From: Bifidobacterium asteroides
Lineage (GTDB): Bacteria; Actinomycetota; Actinomycetes; Actinomycetales; Bifidobacteriaceae
DNA length: 64,000 bases
Assembly: GCF_003202695.1 (NCBI RefSeq)
Contig: NZ_QGLL01000006.1
Location: forward strand, 372,001-436,000
Direction: 5' to 3'
A program made the position numbers and the translations under genes. A model generated the notes under the pieces. That model saw nothing but the letters and a program-made list of their open reading frames with translations. It did no database searches and had not been told where the DNA came from. The first letter of the stretch is position 1. Every line of letters begins with the position of its first letter. This document shows positions 46,703-56,006 of the stretch, one piece after another.

Positions 46703-47670
46703 CGCCAGCACTCCCCTTTCTTGAGCAAATCGGCCAGATCGGGCCGCTCGTCCAACAGATCGTCCAGCTCCCGGGCCACCCTCATGGGCGCCACAGGGTC
46801 CACTAGGGCCGCAGCTCCGACCTCCACGGCATTGGCCCCCGCATAAAGGAATTCCAAGGCGGTGCGTCCCGAGTCGATGCCTCCGATGCCAATGATGGGA
46901 ATGTCGGGCAGTGCCTGGCGCACCCGCCAGACGAAGGACAAAGCAATGGGCAGGATGCAGGGGCCTGAGACGCCACCGGTGCCTTGGGCCAGGATCGGTT
47001 TGCCCGTGTTGATGTCAATGCGCATGCCCACCAGGGTGTTGATCAGGCTAAGAGCATCCGCTCCCCCGTCGACGGCCGCCCGGGCCACTTCCACAATGTC
47101 GGTGACGTTGGGAGTCATCTTGACCACCATGGGTTTGTCGGTCAGACCCCGCAGCCGGGTGATCAGCCGGTTCAGAGCCCTGGCGTCGGTGCCCACGGAC
47201 ATCCCCCCATGTGAGACGTTGGGGCAGGAGACGTTGATCTCCAGCATGTCCGCCGGGGAATCGGCCAACCGTTCCACGACCGTGGCATAGTCCTGGTCGC
47301 TGTGACCGGCCACATTGGTGACCACGTTGGCTCCCAAGGCCTTGAGCCTGGGCAGTTCGTCCACCAAATAATGGTCCACGCCCGGGTTCTGCAGTCCCAC
47401 GGAGTTGACCATGCCAGCGGGACTTTCTGTAGTCCTGGGCGTGGGGTTGCCTTCCCAGGGTATGGGCGAAACCCCTTTGGTAGAGATGGCGCCCATCTGC
47501 GAAACGTCGTAATAGCCCCCACAGGCATCCAGGTTGAAGGTGCCCGAGGCCGTGCCCACCGGGTTCTTCCAAGGCGTTCCAGCCACAACAGTGCCATGCA
47601 GCCAGATGTGTGGCTCGAGAGGATCCATAGCCATGGCCGTCTGTGTCTCTGCGCTTGTCAGCCCGCTCAT
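46699..47670 (-). CDS. pyrD: Dihydroorotate dehydrogenase B, catalytic subunit
   Basis: The 323-residue FMN enzyme has [42 protein letters not shown] (catalytic Cys of class 1B) and [21 protein letters not shown]. Together with PyrK it passes electrons from dihydroorotate to NAD+. GGAGGCACG precedes the ATG at 47670, which overlaps the pyrK stop by ATGA. Confidence 0.96.
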   Translation of the reverse strand: MSGLTSAETQTAMAMDPLEPHIWLHGTVVAGTPWKNPVGTASGTFNLDACGGYYDVSQMGAISTKGVSPIPWEGNPTPRTTESPAGMVNSVGLQNPGVDHYLVDELPRLKALGANVVTNVAGHSDQDYATVVERLADSPADMLEINVSCPNVSHGGMSVGTDARALNRLITRLRGLTDKPMVVKMTPNVTDIVEVARAAVDGGADALSLINTLVGMRIDINTGKPILAQGTGGVSGPCILPIALSFVWRVRQALPDIPIIGIGGIDSGRTALEFLYAGANAVEVGAAALVDPVAPMRVARELDDLLDERPDLADLLKKGECWR

Positions 47671-48512
47671 CGTGCCTCCTTCTTGTCCTCGCCTGCATCC
47701 CAGATCAGACGATCGGCTGCAAAGACGGGGCCGTCCTTGCAGACCTTGAGCCTGCCGTCCACGGTGTCGACCACGCAGGCCACGCAGGTGCCATAACCGC
47801 AACCCATTCGAGACTCCATGCAGCACTGGGCCGGCAGGCCGGACTTACGGGCCCATGCGGCCACAGCCCGCATCATGAGCAGGGGTCCGCAGGTCAGGAT
47901 GATGGTCCGCTCAGGATCAATATCGCCACGAACGCGTTCCAGCAAAGTCATAACATCCCCGGAGGCGTTGTCGATGGACTCCAGCCGATCGGTCAGGGAG
48001 CCCATGATGACATCGGCGAACCGATGGTCACGGTAGCCCAGCAGAGCAGTGGTGCGCACACCGGACCTGCCCTGAAGGCACTGGGCCGCGCGGATCAGCG
48101 GGGGGACGCCCAGACCGCCGCCCACCAGCAGATAATCTGCCGGCTTTCCCAGATCGAAACCATGGCCCAGGGGCCCCAGCAGATCTACTGCCATGCCTGG
48201 CTGCAGGCGTGAGAATTCATAGGTTCCTTGCCCCACTACGGCGAAGATGATCTCGATCTGCTCGCCCTCCAGAACACGGCTGATGCCGAAGGGCCTGGGC
48301 ATCATGGTCATGCGGTCGGCTGAGTAGAGGTTGAGGAAGGCTCCTGCCGGAGCGTGGGCTGCCAGATAGGGGTCTTGGATGGTCATCCGCCAGACCTGTT
48401 GCTCCAGGGGCTCCATGCCGGTGATCTGGGCAGTACGTCGTCCGGGCATCCGGCCTGCCTGTCTGGCCTGCTCCTCTACGCGGTTGGTTGATATGAAGAG
48501 GTTGGGCTTCAT
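47667..48512 (-). CDS. pyrK: Dihydroorotate dehydrogenase B, electron-transfer subunit
   Basis: The 281-residue flavoprotein has a ferredoxin-reductase fold: FAD region MMPRPFGIS, NAD-binding GGGLGVPPLIRAA and CGPLLMMRAVA. A C-terminal [2Fe-2S] cluster is held by Cys residues in MGCGYGTCVACVVDT and VCKDGPVF. It pairs with the adjacent PyrD. The ATG overlaps the pyrF stop (ATGA). Confidence 0.95.
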   Translation of the reverse strand: MKPNLFISTNRVEEQARQAGRMPGRRTAQITGMEPLEQQVWRMTIQDPYLAAHAPAGAFLNLYSADRMTMMPRPFGISRVLEGEQIEIIFAVVGQGTYEFSRLQPGMAVDLLGPLGHGFDLGKPADYLLVGGGLGVPPLIRAAQCLQGRSGVRTTALLGYRDHRFADVIMGSLTDRLESIDNASGDVMTLLERVRGDIDPERTIILTCGPLLMMRAVAAWARKSGLPAQCCMESRMGCGYGTCVACVVDTVDGRLKVCKDGPVFAADRLIWDAGEDKKEAR

Positions 48513-49570
48513 CTGGCCTCCTTGATCGTCTGATTGAGATCGTCCTTCATGGCTTGCGCCGCTTGACGGGCATCACGAGTGACCATGCCCAGGGCCGCCT
48601 GAACGCTGAGCTGCGGACTGTAGTCCGGATCCTTCCGCCAGGCTGCGATGATCCCCCGAGAGGAGTTGACCACAGCGCCGCCGCCGGCTTGGTCGAACAT
48701 GGGCGCTACGTCGGATGCCGAACCGCCCTGGGTCCCGTAGCCAGGGACAAGGAAGAAGGTGTGGGGCATGGTCCGGCGCAGAAGGGCGCCGTCTTCAGGG
48801 TGGGTAGCCCCGACCACAGCTCCAAGCCTGGAGTAGCCCGATTCGTCGATGGAGGATTGTCCCCAGGTTTCGACCAGGTCGCCCAGGCGCTGATAGACGG
48901 TGCCGTCGCCTGGGCCCGCGTCCAGGCTCAGCTCCTGAATCTGGCTGCCCGAGGGATTGGAGGTGCGCACCAGGGCGAAGAGGTCACCCTGGATGCGCTC
49001 GGCCGCCTGCAGAAAAGGTTCCACACCGTCGGAGCCCAAGTAGACGTTGATGGTCAGCGCATCCTCGTACCAGGGGAACCTCCCGCCCCCTCGGGCAGGC
49101 CCATCCACTGCCTGCCCAGGTGCAAAGGGCAGGGGAAGCCCATCTAGGTGGGCGGCATAGGCCTGAGCCGTGGATCCGATATCCCCGCGCTTGGCATCTC
49201 CGATGACATAGAGGCCACGGTCGGCTGCAGCCCGGCAGGTGCCGGTGTAGGCCCTGATGCCCCAGGGGCCTAGGGCCTCGTACATGGCAATTTGGGGTTT
49301 GACTGCAGGCACCAGGTCACCCACGCCCTCCAGAATGGCCAAGTTGAAGCGCAGATAAGCCCGCGCCAGGTGGTCTGCCCAAACTGCCTGAGCCTGTTCA
49401 CCCTGGTTCTGCTGCGGATCCTTGGGATCCAGACCCATCTGAGCCATGCTCCCGGCAGCACGCTGCCTGGCCTCTTCGATTAGCTGACTGGGCAGTAGTT
49501 CCGGTCGCGGATCCAGACCGACCACGGTCGGATTGTGCTTGTCGTCGATGAGCGCGGTCAGACGGTGCAT
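48509..49570 (-). CDS. pyrF: Orotidine 5'-phosphate decarboxylase (type 2)
   Basis: The 353-residue protein is of the longer type 2 form common in actinobacteria. It opens RLTALIDDKHNPTVVGLDPRPELLP and carries the catalytic IGDAKRGDIGSTAQAYA and the phosphate-binding VPGYGTQGGSASDV. It makes UMP from OMP. GGAAAGGATCCGAGC precedes the ATG, and the gene overlaps the end of pyrC by 13 bp. Confidence 0.94.
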   Translation of the reverse strand: MHRLTALIDDKHNPTVVGLDPRPELLPSQLIEEARQRAAGSMAQMGLDPKDPQQNQGEQAQAVWADHLARAYLRFNLAILEGVGDLVPAVKPQIAMYEALGPWGIRAYTGTCRAAADRGLYVIGDAKRGDIGSTAQAYAAHLDGLPLPFAPGQAVDGPARGGGRFPWYEDALTINVYLGSDGVEPFLQAAERIQGDLFALVRTSNPSGSQIQELSLDAGPGDGTVYQRLGDLVETWGQSSIDESGYSRLGAVVGATHPEDGALLRRTMPHTFFLVPGYGTQGGSASDVAPMFDQAGGGAVVNSSRGIIAAWRKDPDYSPQLSVQAALGMVTRDARQAAQAMKDDLNQTIKEAR

Positions 49571-50991
49571 GCTCGGATCCTTTCCCTGGTGATGACGCGG
49601 CTTGCAGGCAGGCGGGAGAAGACCAGACGCCCATCCTTGATGGTGGCCATGACCCGTCCTGCCAGCTCTGTCTCGGCAAAGGGGGTGTTCCGTGCCTTGG
49701 AATGGAAGTGACTGGGATCAACCTCCCACCTGGCATCAGGATCCAAAATGACCAGGTCGACGGGTGGCAGGTTCGCATCGCTGTGCCGGTCGGCCTCCAG
49801 CTGAAGGTGACCGGTCTTATTGAGCTTGTTTGCTTTGTGCAAGGACAGGTCTTCAGGCAGGAGCCGATGCATGCCCAGGAGCTCGGCGGGGGCCAGGGAC
49901 ATGAGCTCGATCAGGCGGTCGTGGTCAATCAGCCCGCTTTTGACCAGAACCTGGTTGCAGACCGCATAGGCAGTCTCCAGGCCGATGATGCCGTTGGGCG
50001 CGTCCTCGAGCCCCAGTGCCTTTTCAGCGGCGGTATGAGGGGCGTGGTCGGTGGCGATCATGTCCACAGTGCCGTCAGCCACAGCCTCAAGGGCGGCCTG
50101 CTGGTCGGCGCGGGAGCGCAGCGGAGGATTCATCTTGGCCATGCTGCCGCTGCGCAAGAGATCCTCATCACAGAGGGCCAGATAGTGGGGCGCGGTCTCA
50201 CAGGTGACCGATAGTCGGCGGGCCTTGGCCCGGCGGACGGCTTCGAACCCACCGGCTGTGCTGACATGCTGCAGATGCACCCGAGTGCCGGTGCGTTCTG
50301 CCAATTCAATGTCTCTGTTAATGATGGAGATCTCTGTTGAGGCGGGAATCCCCTCCAGCCCCAGCTGGTGGCTGACGGCTCCCAGGTTGATCTGACCGCG
50401 GTCGTGGTGCTCGCAGTGATCCAGAAGGGGCAGGTCAAAAGCCCGGGCGTTGGCCGCCACGGCTTCCAGTGTCTGGTCGGTGACCGCCGAACCGTCGTCG
50501 CTGATGGCCACTACAGGATGAGCCCATTCGTGGCCAGGCAGGTGATCCGACCAGTGGTCTGGGTTTGAGGCCTGACGGCCGGCACGGTCCAGAGTAGCCG
50601 CTACGCAGAGAGCGTAGTCCACCGGAAGACGCAGCCCATGGTCCCGCTCGTAGGATTCCAGGTAGTCGATGACCGTACGACCATCGGTCATCTTCGCATG
50701 GCCGTCCATGGCGGGCTGGGTATTGGGCATGAGCAGTATCAGCCCGTAGCCTCCGGCCGCTGCTGCAGCCGTGCCGGTGACCATGTCCTCCTTGTCGGGC
50801 TGGCCAGGGTCGCGCAGGTGGACGTGCGGGTCGACCAAGGCCGGAGCCAGCACCAGTCCCGAGGCGTCGATCTGGCTGGCCTCTGCCGACATGGCGCCAG
50901 TTTCGTCAATCAGCGCGCTGTCGGCGGCCTGGGAAAGCACCAGATCGACCGCTCTGCCGCTGCGCCAATCAGTCAACCCCAGCAGCCGCAT
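49558..50991 (-). CDS. pyrC: Dihydroorotase
   Basis: The 477-residue amidohydrolase closes carbamoyl aspartate to dihydroorotate. It has the metal motif DPHVHLRDPGQPDKED, later His ligands in LLDHCEHHDRG and CETAPHYLALC, and ATDHAPHTAAEK. The ATG at 50991 lies 1 nt after the pyrI stop; residues in the open frame upstream are not family-like. This is the class I type found with PyrB in Gram-positive operons. Confidence 0.95.
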   Translation of the reverse strand: MRLLGLTDWRSGRAVDLVLSQAADSALIDETGAMSAEASQIDASGLVLAPALVDPHVHLRDPGQPDKEDMVTGTAAAAAGGYGLILLMPNTQPAMDGHAKMTDGRTVIDYLESYERDHGLRLPVDYALCVAATLDRAGRQASNPDHWSDHLPGHEWAHPVVAISDDGSAVTDQTLEAVAANARAFDLPLLDHCEHHDRGQINLGAVSHQLGLEGIPASTEISIINRDIELAERTGTRVHLQHVSTAGGFEAVRRAKARRLSVTCETAPHYLALCDEDLLRSGSMAKMNPPLRSRADQQAALEAVADGTVDMIATDHAPHTAAEKALGLEDAPNGIIGLETAYAVCNQVLVKSGLIDHDRLIELMSLAPAELLGMHRLLPEDLSLHKANKLNKTGHLQLEADRHSDANLPPVDLVILDPDARWEVDPSHFHSKARNTPFAETELAGRVMATIKDGRLVFSRLPASRVITRERIRACTV

Positions 50992-50992
50992 G

Positions 50993-51406
50993 TCAGTCTT
51001 CAGCCTTCTCGTCGCAGTAGTCGCAGCGGTAGACCCCGGCAGCGTCAAGGTGGAAGCGCTGGTCCACGCCGGTCTCCACCGTGGTTACGCAACGAGGGTT
51101 GACGCAGGTGATGACGTTGACCAAATGGCCGGGACGATCCGGCTGATGCTTGCTGACGATCCTGCCCTGCCGGACAACATCGACGGTGGCTTCAGGGGCG
51201 ATGAACCCCAAGGCAGTCAGATCCAGATCCCCGGTCTGCTCAATCTTGATGATGTCCTTGGAGCCGTACTTGCGGCTGTCCGTGTTCATAATCAGGGCCA
51301 ACCGGGTCTGCGAGGGGTCCACGCGCAGGTAGTGCAAGACCTTCAGGGCTGTGCCTGCACGAACGTGGTCGATAATGATTCCATCAACAATGCTGGTGAC
51401 CTTCAT
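50993..51406 (-). CDS. pyrI: Aspartate carbamoyltransferase regulatory subunit
   Basis: The 137-residue nucleotide-binding subunit has GIIIDHVRAGTALKVLHYL near the N-terminus and four zinc Cys at the C-terminus: ITCVNPRCVTTVE and YRCDYCDEKAED. In enteric bacteria it gives CTP inhibition and ATP activation of PyrB. GGAGGTGGCGGC precedes the ATG, which overlaps the pyrB stop. Confidence 0.96.
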   Translation of the reverse strand: MKVTSIVDGIIIDHVRAGTALKVLHYLRVDPSQTRLALIMNTDSRKYGSKDIIKIEQTGDLDLTALGFIAPEATVDVVRQGRIVSKHQPDRPGHLVNVITCVNPRCVTTVETGVDQRFHLDAAGVYRCDYCDEKAED

Positions 51407-52437
51407 GCCGCCACCTCCTTCCGCTCGCGGTAACCAGGCAGTTCATCGCCCAGCAGGGCGCTCTCCAGGGCCATTCTGACCAGCATGCCGTTGCGGACCT
51501 GCTGGAAGTAGGCCGCACGCGGGTCATCGTCCACCTCCACAGCGATCTCGTTGACCCTGGGCAGAGGGTGGAGGATAGCCATGTCGGGGCGCGCAGCCCG
51601 AAGCTTGTCCGCATCCAGGATGTAGGTGTCGCGCAGACGCAGGTAGTCGTCCTCGTTGAAGAATCGCTCCTGCTGGACACGGGTCATGTAGAGCACGTCC
51701 AGGTCGCCGATGACCCCGTTCAGATCCCCGGTCTCGCGGTAGGTGCAGTCGGCCGAGGAGCGGATCCTCTCCAGGACGTATTCGGGGGTGCGCAGCTCGT
51801 CAGGGCTGATCAGGACGAAGTCCACGTGGCCCAGGCGGCAGAGGGTGGTAATCAGGGAGTGGACTGTACGACCAAAGGTCAGATCCCCGCACAGGCCGAT
51901 AGTCAGATGGTTCAGCCGACTTTTGCGGGCGCGGATGGTGGCCAGGTCAGTCAGGGTCTGGGTCGGATGCATATGCCCGCCGTCGCCGGCGTTGATGACC
52001 GGAACCGTGGCCGCCCGAGATGCCACTAGTGCGGCTCCCTCCTTGGGATGGCGGATGGCCACGATGTCGGCGTAGTTGGAGACGGTCTTCAGGGTATCGC
52101 TGATGGACTCACCTTTGGAGACGCTGGCCAGCTGGGCGCCGGCGAATCCGATGACCTGGCCGCCCAGGCGGAGCATGGCCGTCTCGAAACTGAGCCGGGT
52201 GCGAGTGCTGGGTTCATAGAAGAGCGTAGCCAGGACGCGACCGTCGCAGGTGTGGGCCACCTGACGGCGATGGGTGTCGATATAGGCCGCACGATCCAGC
52301 AGGTCCAGGATCTGGGTCATGGGGATGTCGTCGAGAGTGACCAGACTTCGCCCACGAAGCGGAACAAGGGTTGCGGGGCCGGAGCGGGAATCGACGGCTG
52401 AAGAGGTGTTGGATGCGTGATCAACTTGTTGGGACAA
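51403..52437 (-). CDS. pyrB: Aspartate carbamoyltransferase catalytic subunit
   Basis: The 344-residue enzyme makes carbamoyl aspartate, the first committed step. It has LFYEPSTRTRLSFETAM (carbamoyl phosphate site), NAGDGGHMHPTQTLTDLATI and HPLPRVNEIAVEVD. It starts with TTG behind GGAAGGTGAGCCG; no ATG in frame nearby has a ribosome site. First gene of the pyrB-I-C-F-K-D-E operon. carAB and pyrR are not in the window. Confidence 0.96.
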   Translation of the reverse strand: MSQQVDHASNTSSAVDSRSGPATLVPLRGRSLVTLDDIPMTQILDLLDRAAYIDTHRRQVAHTCDGRVLATLFYEPSTRTRLSFETAMLRLGGQVIGFAGAQLASVSKGESISDTLKTVSNYADIVAIRHPKEGAALVASRAATVPVINAGDGGHMHPTQTLTDLATIRARKSRLNHLTIGLCGDLTFGRTVHSLITTLCRLGHVDFVLISPDELRTPEYVLERIRSSADCTYRETGDLNGVIGDLDVLYMTRVQQERFFNEDDYLRLRDTYILDADKLRAARPDMAILHPLPRVNEIAVEVDDDPRAAYFQQVRNGMLVRMALESALLGDELPGYRERKEVAA

Positions 52438-52452
52438 CGGCTCACCTTCCTC

Positions 52453-52466
52453 AAGGTGGCCACCTT
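52453..52466. promoter_or_regulatory. 14-bp palindrome in the pyrB leader
   Basis: A perfect palindrome, AAGGTGGCCACCTT, sits 16-29 bp upstream of the pyrB TTG, just before its ribosome site. It could be an operator or could fold and affect translation. The gap to glnE is only 70 bp. Confidence 0.35.
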
Positions 52467-52507
52467 ATGTGACCTGAACAAGCATACGACCGCGGATGGA
52501 CCCAGGG

Positions 52508-55500
52508 TCAGCCGCCGTAGAAGAGTGCTTCCATGACCTGCCTGCAGCGGCGCATGGCCGCCAGCAGTTCGTTGACAAAGTGCTGTCCCCGGTGGGCCGG
52601 ATAGCCCAGACAGACAGCGATACCTCCCAGAATCTGCCCGTCATCCGGCAGGATGTCCGCCTGAGTGACACGTCCAGACCAGAGGAAGTTGGCGTTGCGG
52701 GCTGCGGTGCAGAGCACCCAGCTGCGGCGCAGAGCCTCGGCATCCTTGGCATCTATGAGCTCCGCAGTCTCCAAGGCATTCAGGGCTGTCATCGTGCCAG
52801 TGACCTGCAGCTCAGGCAGATCGTAGGCATGACGCAGCTGGAGAAGCTGAACCGTCCACTCCACGTCAGACAGCCCTCCCCGGCCCAACTTCAGATGACG
52901 ATCCCGACGCACGCCGCGCGGCAACCGCTCTGCCTCCATCCGGGCCTTGAGACGCCGGATCTGACCCAGCTCCTCCTCATTGGGCGGCCGGTGGGGGTAG
53001 CGCAGCGGATTGGCTGTGTCCTCGAGAAAATCCTTGGCCAGGCCGGCATTCCCAGCTGCGAATCTCGCTCGGATCAGGGCCTGATGTTCCCAAGTTTCGG
53101 ACCAGTCGCGGTAGTAGCGTTTATAGGAGTCCAGCGAACGCACCAGAGGCCCATGGCGTCCTTCCGGGCGCAGGTCAAAGTCAAGGTCGATGCCGGGCTC
53201 CAGGCTTGCCGGTCCAGCCAGTACGGCTCGCAGGTCTGCGGTCACTCCACGCGCGAATTCCGCTGCCTGATCCTGGTCGGCGCCTGATGCGGGACGGTAG
53301 ATCAGCATGATGTCGGCGTCGGAGTTGAAATTGACCTCCCTGCCTCCATAACGACCCATGCCGATAACGGCCAGATCAGCTGGCGCGCTCCGTGGCTTCT
53401 TGCCATTCAAACCTGCCTGTTCCGAACGGTGATCCACAGCCCAGTCCAGGGCTGTATTGATGGCTGCATCGTAGACATCGGACATGCCCGTCAGGCAGGC
53501 CTGCTGATCGTCCACACCGCTCATCCAGCCCAGTCCGATCCGCTCGATCTCCTGACGGCGCATGGCCCGCACTGCGGTGGCGAATTCCTCAAGCGAATCC
53601 GCATGCCGGGTTCGATAAGCTGCGGTGCGCTTGTCCAATGTGGCCCGATCCCTGGGGATCATATCCTGGTCATGGCCCAGCCAGGTCACCGACTGGACTG
53701 ATCGTGCCAGGGCGCCAGACAGGTAGCGCGAGTTGGACAGGACGTGGCAGAGGCGGCTGGCAGCCGAAGTAGAGTCCCGCAGGAAGCCCAGATAGGTGCT
53801 CTTGCCGCCGAAGTGCTCCTCAAGGGTTCGCCAGCCCAGCAGCCCCATGTCCGGATCCTGTCCCTCCCCGAGCCACTGGAGAACGGCGGGCATGAGAATA
53901 CGGTTGATCCGCGCCGATCGAGTGATCCCCGTGGTCAGTGCGGCAACGTGACGGATGGCGGCATCAGGGTCGGCAAAGCCGATCGATGCAAACCGGGCGC
54001 GTGCAGCCTGAGGGCGCAGGCTGACTTCATCCTCGTCCACCTGGGCGTTTATGGGCAGCATGGGACGGAAGTAGATGGCCTGGTGAAGGTTGCGCACCTC
54101 GATCCTGGTGGCCTGGTATTGGGCCAGCATCTGGTCAGCATGCAGGCCGAAGGCCCGGGCCAGCCGTCTCAGATCGCGGTTGTTCTCCAGCTCCTCCAGG
54201 CTGGGCGGCCGTTTGCCGAGGGTACCCGAACGGTTGATTTTCGGAAAAAGGTGAGTGCGACGCAACTGCCAGATCTGCAGACGGTGCTCCATGACCCGCT
54301 CGAACCGATAGTCATGGCTCAGCTGGTCGCCGTGTTTGCGTGAAATGTAGCCGCCCCACGACAGTGCCTGCAGAGCGTCCAAGGTTGCAGGACAACGCAG
54401 ACCGACATCGCTGGAGCCATGGACCAGCTGGAGCATCTGGACAGTGAATTCTACATCCCGCAGTCCTCCCCGGCCCAGCTTGATCTCGCGCTCCTTGCGA
54501 TCCTCTGGTATCAGCCGTTCCACACGCTGGCGCATCCGCTGGCAGTCGTAGACAAAGTTCGGACGCTGGCAAGCATTCCAGACCAGCGGCTCGACCATGG
54601 CTGAATAGGCCTCGCCCAGAGTCTTGTCGCCTGCAACCGGACGGGCCTTGAGCAGGGCCTGGAACTCCCAATTCTCAGCCCATTGGGCATAGTAGTCAGC
54701 GTAGGAGGCCAGACGGCGCACCAGAGGGCCGTCGCGCCCTTCGGGCCGCAGGGCAGTATCGACTTTCCAGAGCGGAGGTTCGGTCGATCCTGGAATGACC
54801 GACTGACAGACACGCTGCAGGAGGACGGCCAGAGCAGTGCCCACAGCAATGGGATCGGTCTCGTTCGACTCCACACCCGACGTCGGCTCCACCAAGTACA
54901 TGAGGTCAACATCGGATACGTAGTTGAGTTCCTGGGCACCTAGCTTGCCCATGCCGATGACTGTCAGACGGCATGAATCCGCATGGGGAACCTGACGGCA
55001 GGCAATGCTCAGGGCCCCGTGAAGTGCGGCATCGGCCATATCAGATAGGGCTCGGCTGATTTGGGGCTCCAGATCCAGAGGATCCTCAGCCGCTAGGTCA
55101 CGGGCCATGACGGCAGCCAGCTGAAGCCGGTATTCGAACCGCAGCGCATCGGCGTAGGCCGCCAGCGATGGCGAGGAATCTGAATGCTTCTCCAACCTGT
55201 CCAAGGCGTTCAGGACACGCTTCCGTCTGGTTTCCGCCGAACAGTCAGCCAGATGGTCAGGGTCAAGGGCGGCTGCCTCAACGAGCTCCGGCCGCGAGCG
55301 CATCAGTCGGCCCATGGCTTCCGAGGCCCCCAGCACCCTGATCAGCGAGCGCGCGGCCACTTGGTGCTCCTGAGATGATCTGGCCAGGAAGTCCGGCCTG
55401 ATGCCCTGTGCATGCTGTTCCAGAATTCGTATCAGCCCAGCAAGGGCTTCGTCCGGATCGCAAGCCTGATCGAGGCTCTGGACCAGGATTTGCTCCACAT

Positions 55501-55612
55501 CCTGGTCGTCAACCAGACGCGCAAGCCGATCCAGCCGAACTCGAGCCTTATCCAGGTCGTGCAGCCCAAGGTGGATCAGGGTTGAAGTGGGCGGTTGCAC
55601 CGAATCTGCCAT
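52508..55612 (-). CDS. glnE: Bifunctional glutamine synthetase adenylyltransferase / deadenylase
   Basis: The 1,034-residue enzyme adds AMP to, and removes it from, glutamine synthetase according to nitrogen state. It has two nucleotidyltransferase domains, each followed by a helical domain: GMGKLGAQELNYVSDVDLMY (N-terminal, deadenylation) and GMGRYGGREVNFNSDADIML (C-terminal, adenylylation). RGGLRDVEFTVQMLQL and RGGLSDVEWTVQLLQL repeats follow each. AGGGGAACAGTC precedes the ATG at 55612. It is upstream of the pyr operon, with 70 bp between. Confidence 0.96.
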   Translation of the reverse strand: MADSVQPPTSTLIHLGLHDLDKARVRLDRLARLVDDQDVEQILVQSLDQACDPDEALAGLIRILEQHAQGIRPDFLARSSQEHQVAARSLIRVLGASEAMGRLMRSRPELVEAAALDPDHLADCSAETRRKRVLNALDRLEKHSDSSPSLAAYADALRFEYRLQLAAVMARDLAAEDPLDLEPQISRALSDMADAALHGALSIACRQVPHADSCRLTVIGMGKLGAQELNYVSDVDLMYLVEPTSGVESNETDPIAVGTALAVLLQRVCQSVIPGSTEPPLWKVDTALRPEGRDGPLVRRLASYADYYAQWAENWEFQALLKARPVAGDKTLGEAYSAMVEPLVWNACQRPNFVYDCQRMRQRVERLIPEDRKEREIKLGRGGLRDVEFTVQMLQLVHGSSDVGLRCPATLDALQALSWGGYISRKHGDQLSHDYRFERVMEHRLQIWQLRRTHLFPKINRSGTLGKRPPSLEELENNRDLRRLARAFGLHADQMLAQYQATRIEVRNLHQAIYFRPMLPINAQVDEDEVSLRPQAARARFASIGFADPDAAIRHVAALTTGITRSARINRILMPAVLQWLGEGQDPDMGLLGWRTLEEHFGGKSTYLGFLRDSTSAASRLCHVLSNSRYLSGALARSVQSVTWLGHDQDMIPRDRATLDKRTAAYRTRHADSLEEFATAVRAMRRQEIERIGLGWMSGVDDQQACLTGMSDVYDAAINTALDWAVDHRSEQAGLNGKKPRSAPADLAVIGMGRYGGREVNFNSDADIMLIYRPASGADQDQAAEFARGVTADLRAVLAGPASLEPGIDLDFDLRPEGRHGPLVRSLDSYKRYYRDWSETWEHQALIRARFAAGNAGLAKDFLEDTANPLRYPHRPPNEEELGQIRRLKARMEAERLPRGVRRDRHLKLGRGGLSDVEWTVQLLQLRHAYDLPELQVTGTMTALNALETAELIDAKDAEALRRSWVLCTAARNANFLWSGRVTQADILPDDGQILGGIAVCLGYPAHRGQHFVNELLAAMRRCRQVMEALFYGG

Positions 55613-55696
55613 GACTGTTCCCCTGCCTTTCCACGGGTCCCGCGGCAACTCTGATATCTGTGGAACCGGTACAGGCATTATAGGGATGACGTGTCG

Positions 55697-55897
55697 TCAG
55701 CCCTTGCGACCCTCTCGGAAGGCGCAGACGGCGCAGTATACGGTGACGACAGTCAAGCAAACAGTAAAAATCAAGTTGGGCCATGTCAGCAGGCTGCCAT
55801 CCCGTGCAGCCTCAGCCAGGGATTGGACCAGCCAGATGGCGCAGGCCACAGCAGTCAGGCCATACATGCGAGAACGGGCCTTGCCGGTGATACGCAC
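55697..55897 (-). CDS. Small two-helix membrane protein, unknown function
   Basis: The 66-residue protein has two hydrophobic segments (YGLTAVACAIWLVQSL and LIFTVCLTVVTVYCAVCAF) and basic ends. I chose the GTG at 55897 because AAAGGAG lies about 8 nt upstream; the open frame before it lacks a ribosome site. It sits just after the sugar permease gene on the same strand, beyond a long hairpin. I do not recognise a family. Confidence 0.55.
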   Translation of the reverse strand: MRITGKARSRMYGLTAVACAIWLVQSLAEAARDGSLLTWPNLIFTVCLTVVTVYCAVCAFREGRKG

Positions 55898-55935
55898 GAT
55901 TATGCTCCTTTTCGAAAAGGCACCAAAGATAAGCA

Positions 55936-56000
55936 ATCGGCATAAGGGAAGGGAAGCACTTGAGGAGCTTGCTCCCGAGGCAACCCATCCCTATGCCGAT
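55936..56000 (-). terminator. Compound hairpin after the sugar ABC operon
   Basis: Outer arms of 13-14 bp (ATCGGCATAAGGGA and TCCCTATGCCGAT, one bulge) enclose a small inner hairpin GGAGC/GCTCC. It begins 7 bp beyond the permease stop. There is no clear T-run, so it may stabilise the 3' end or stop transcription only in part. Confidence 0.5.
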
Positions 56001-56006
56001 AGTCGG

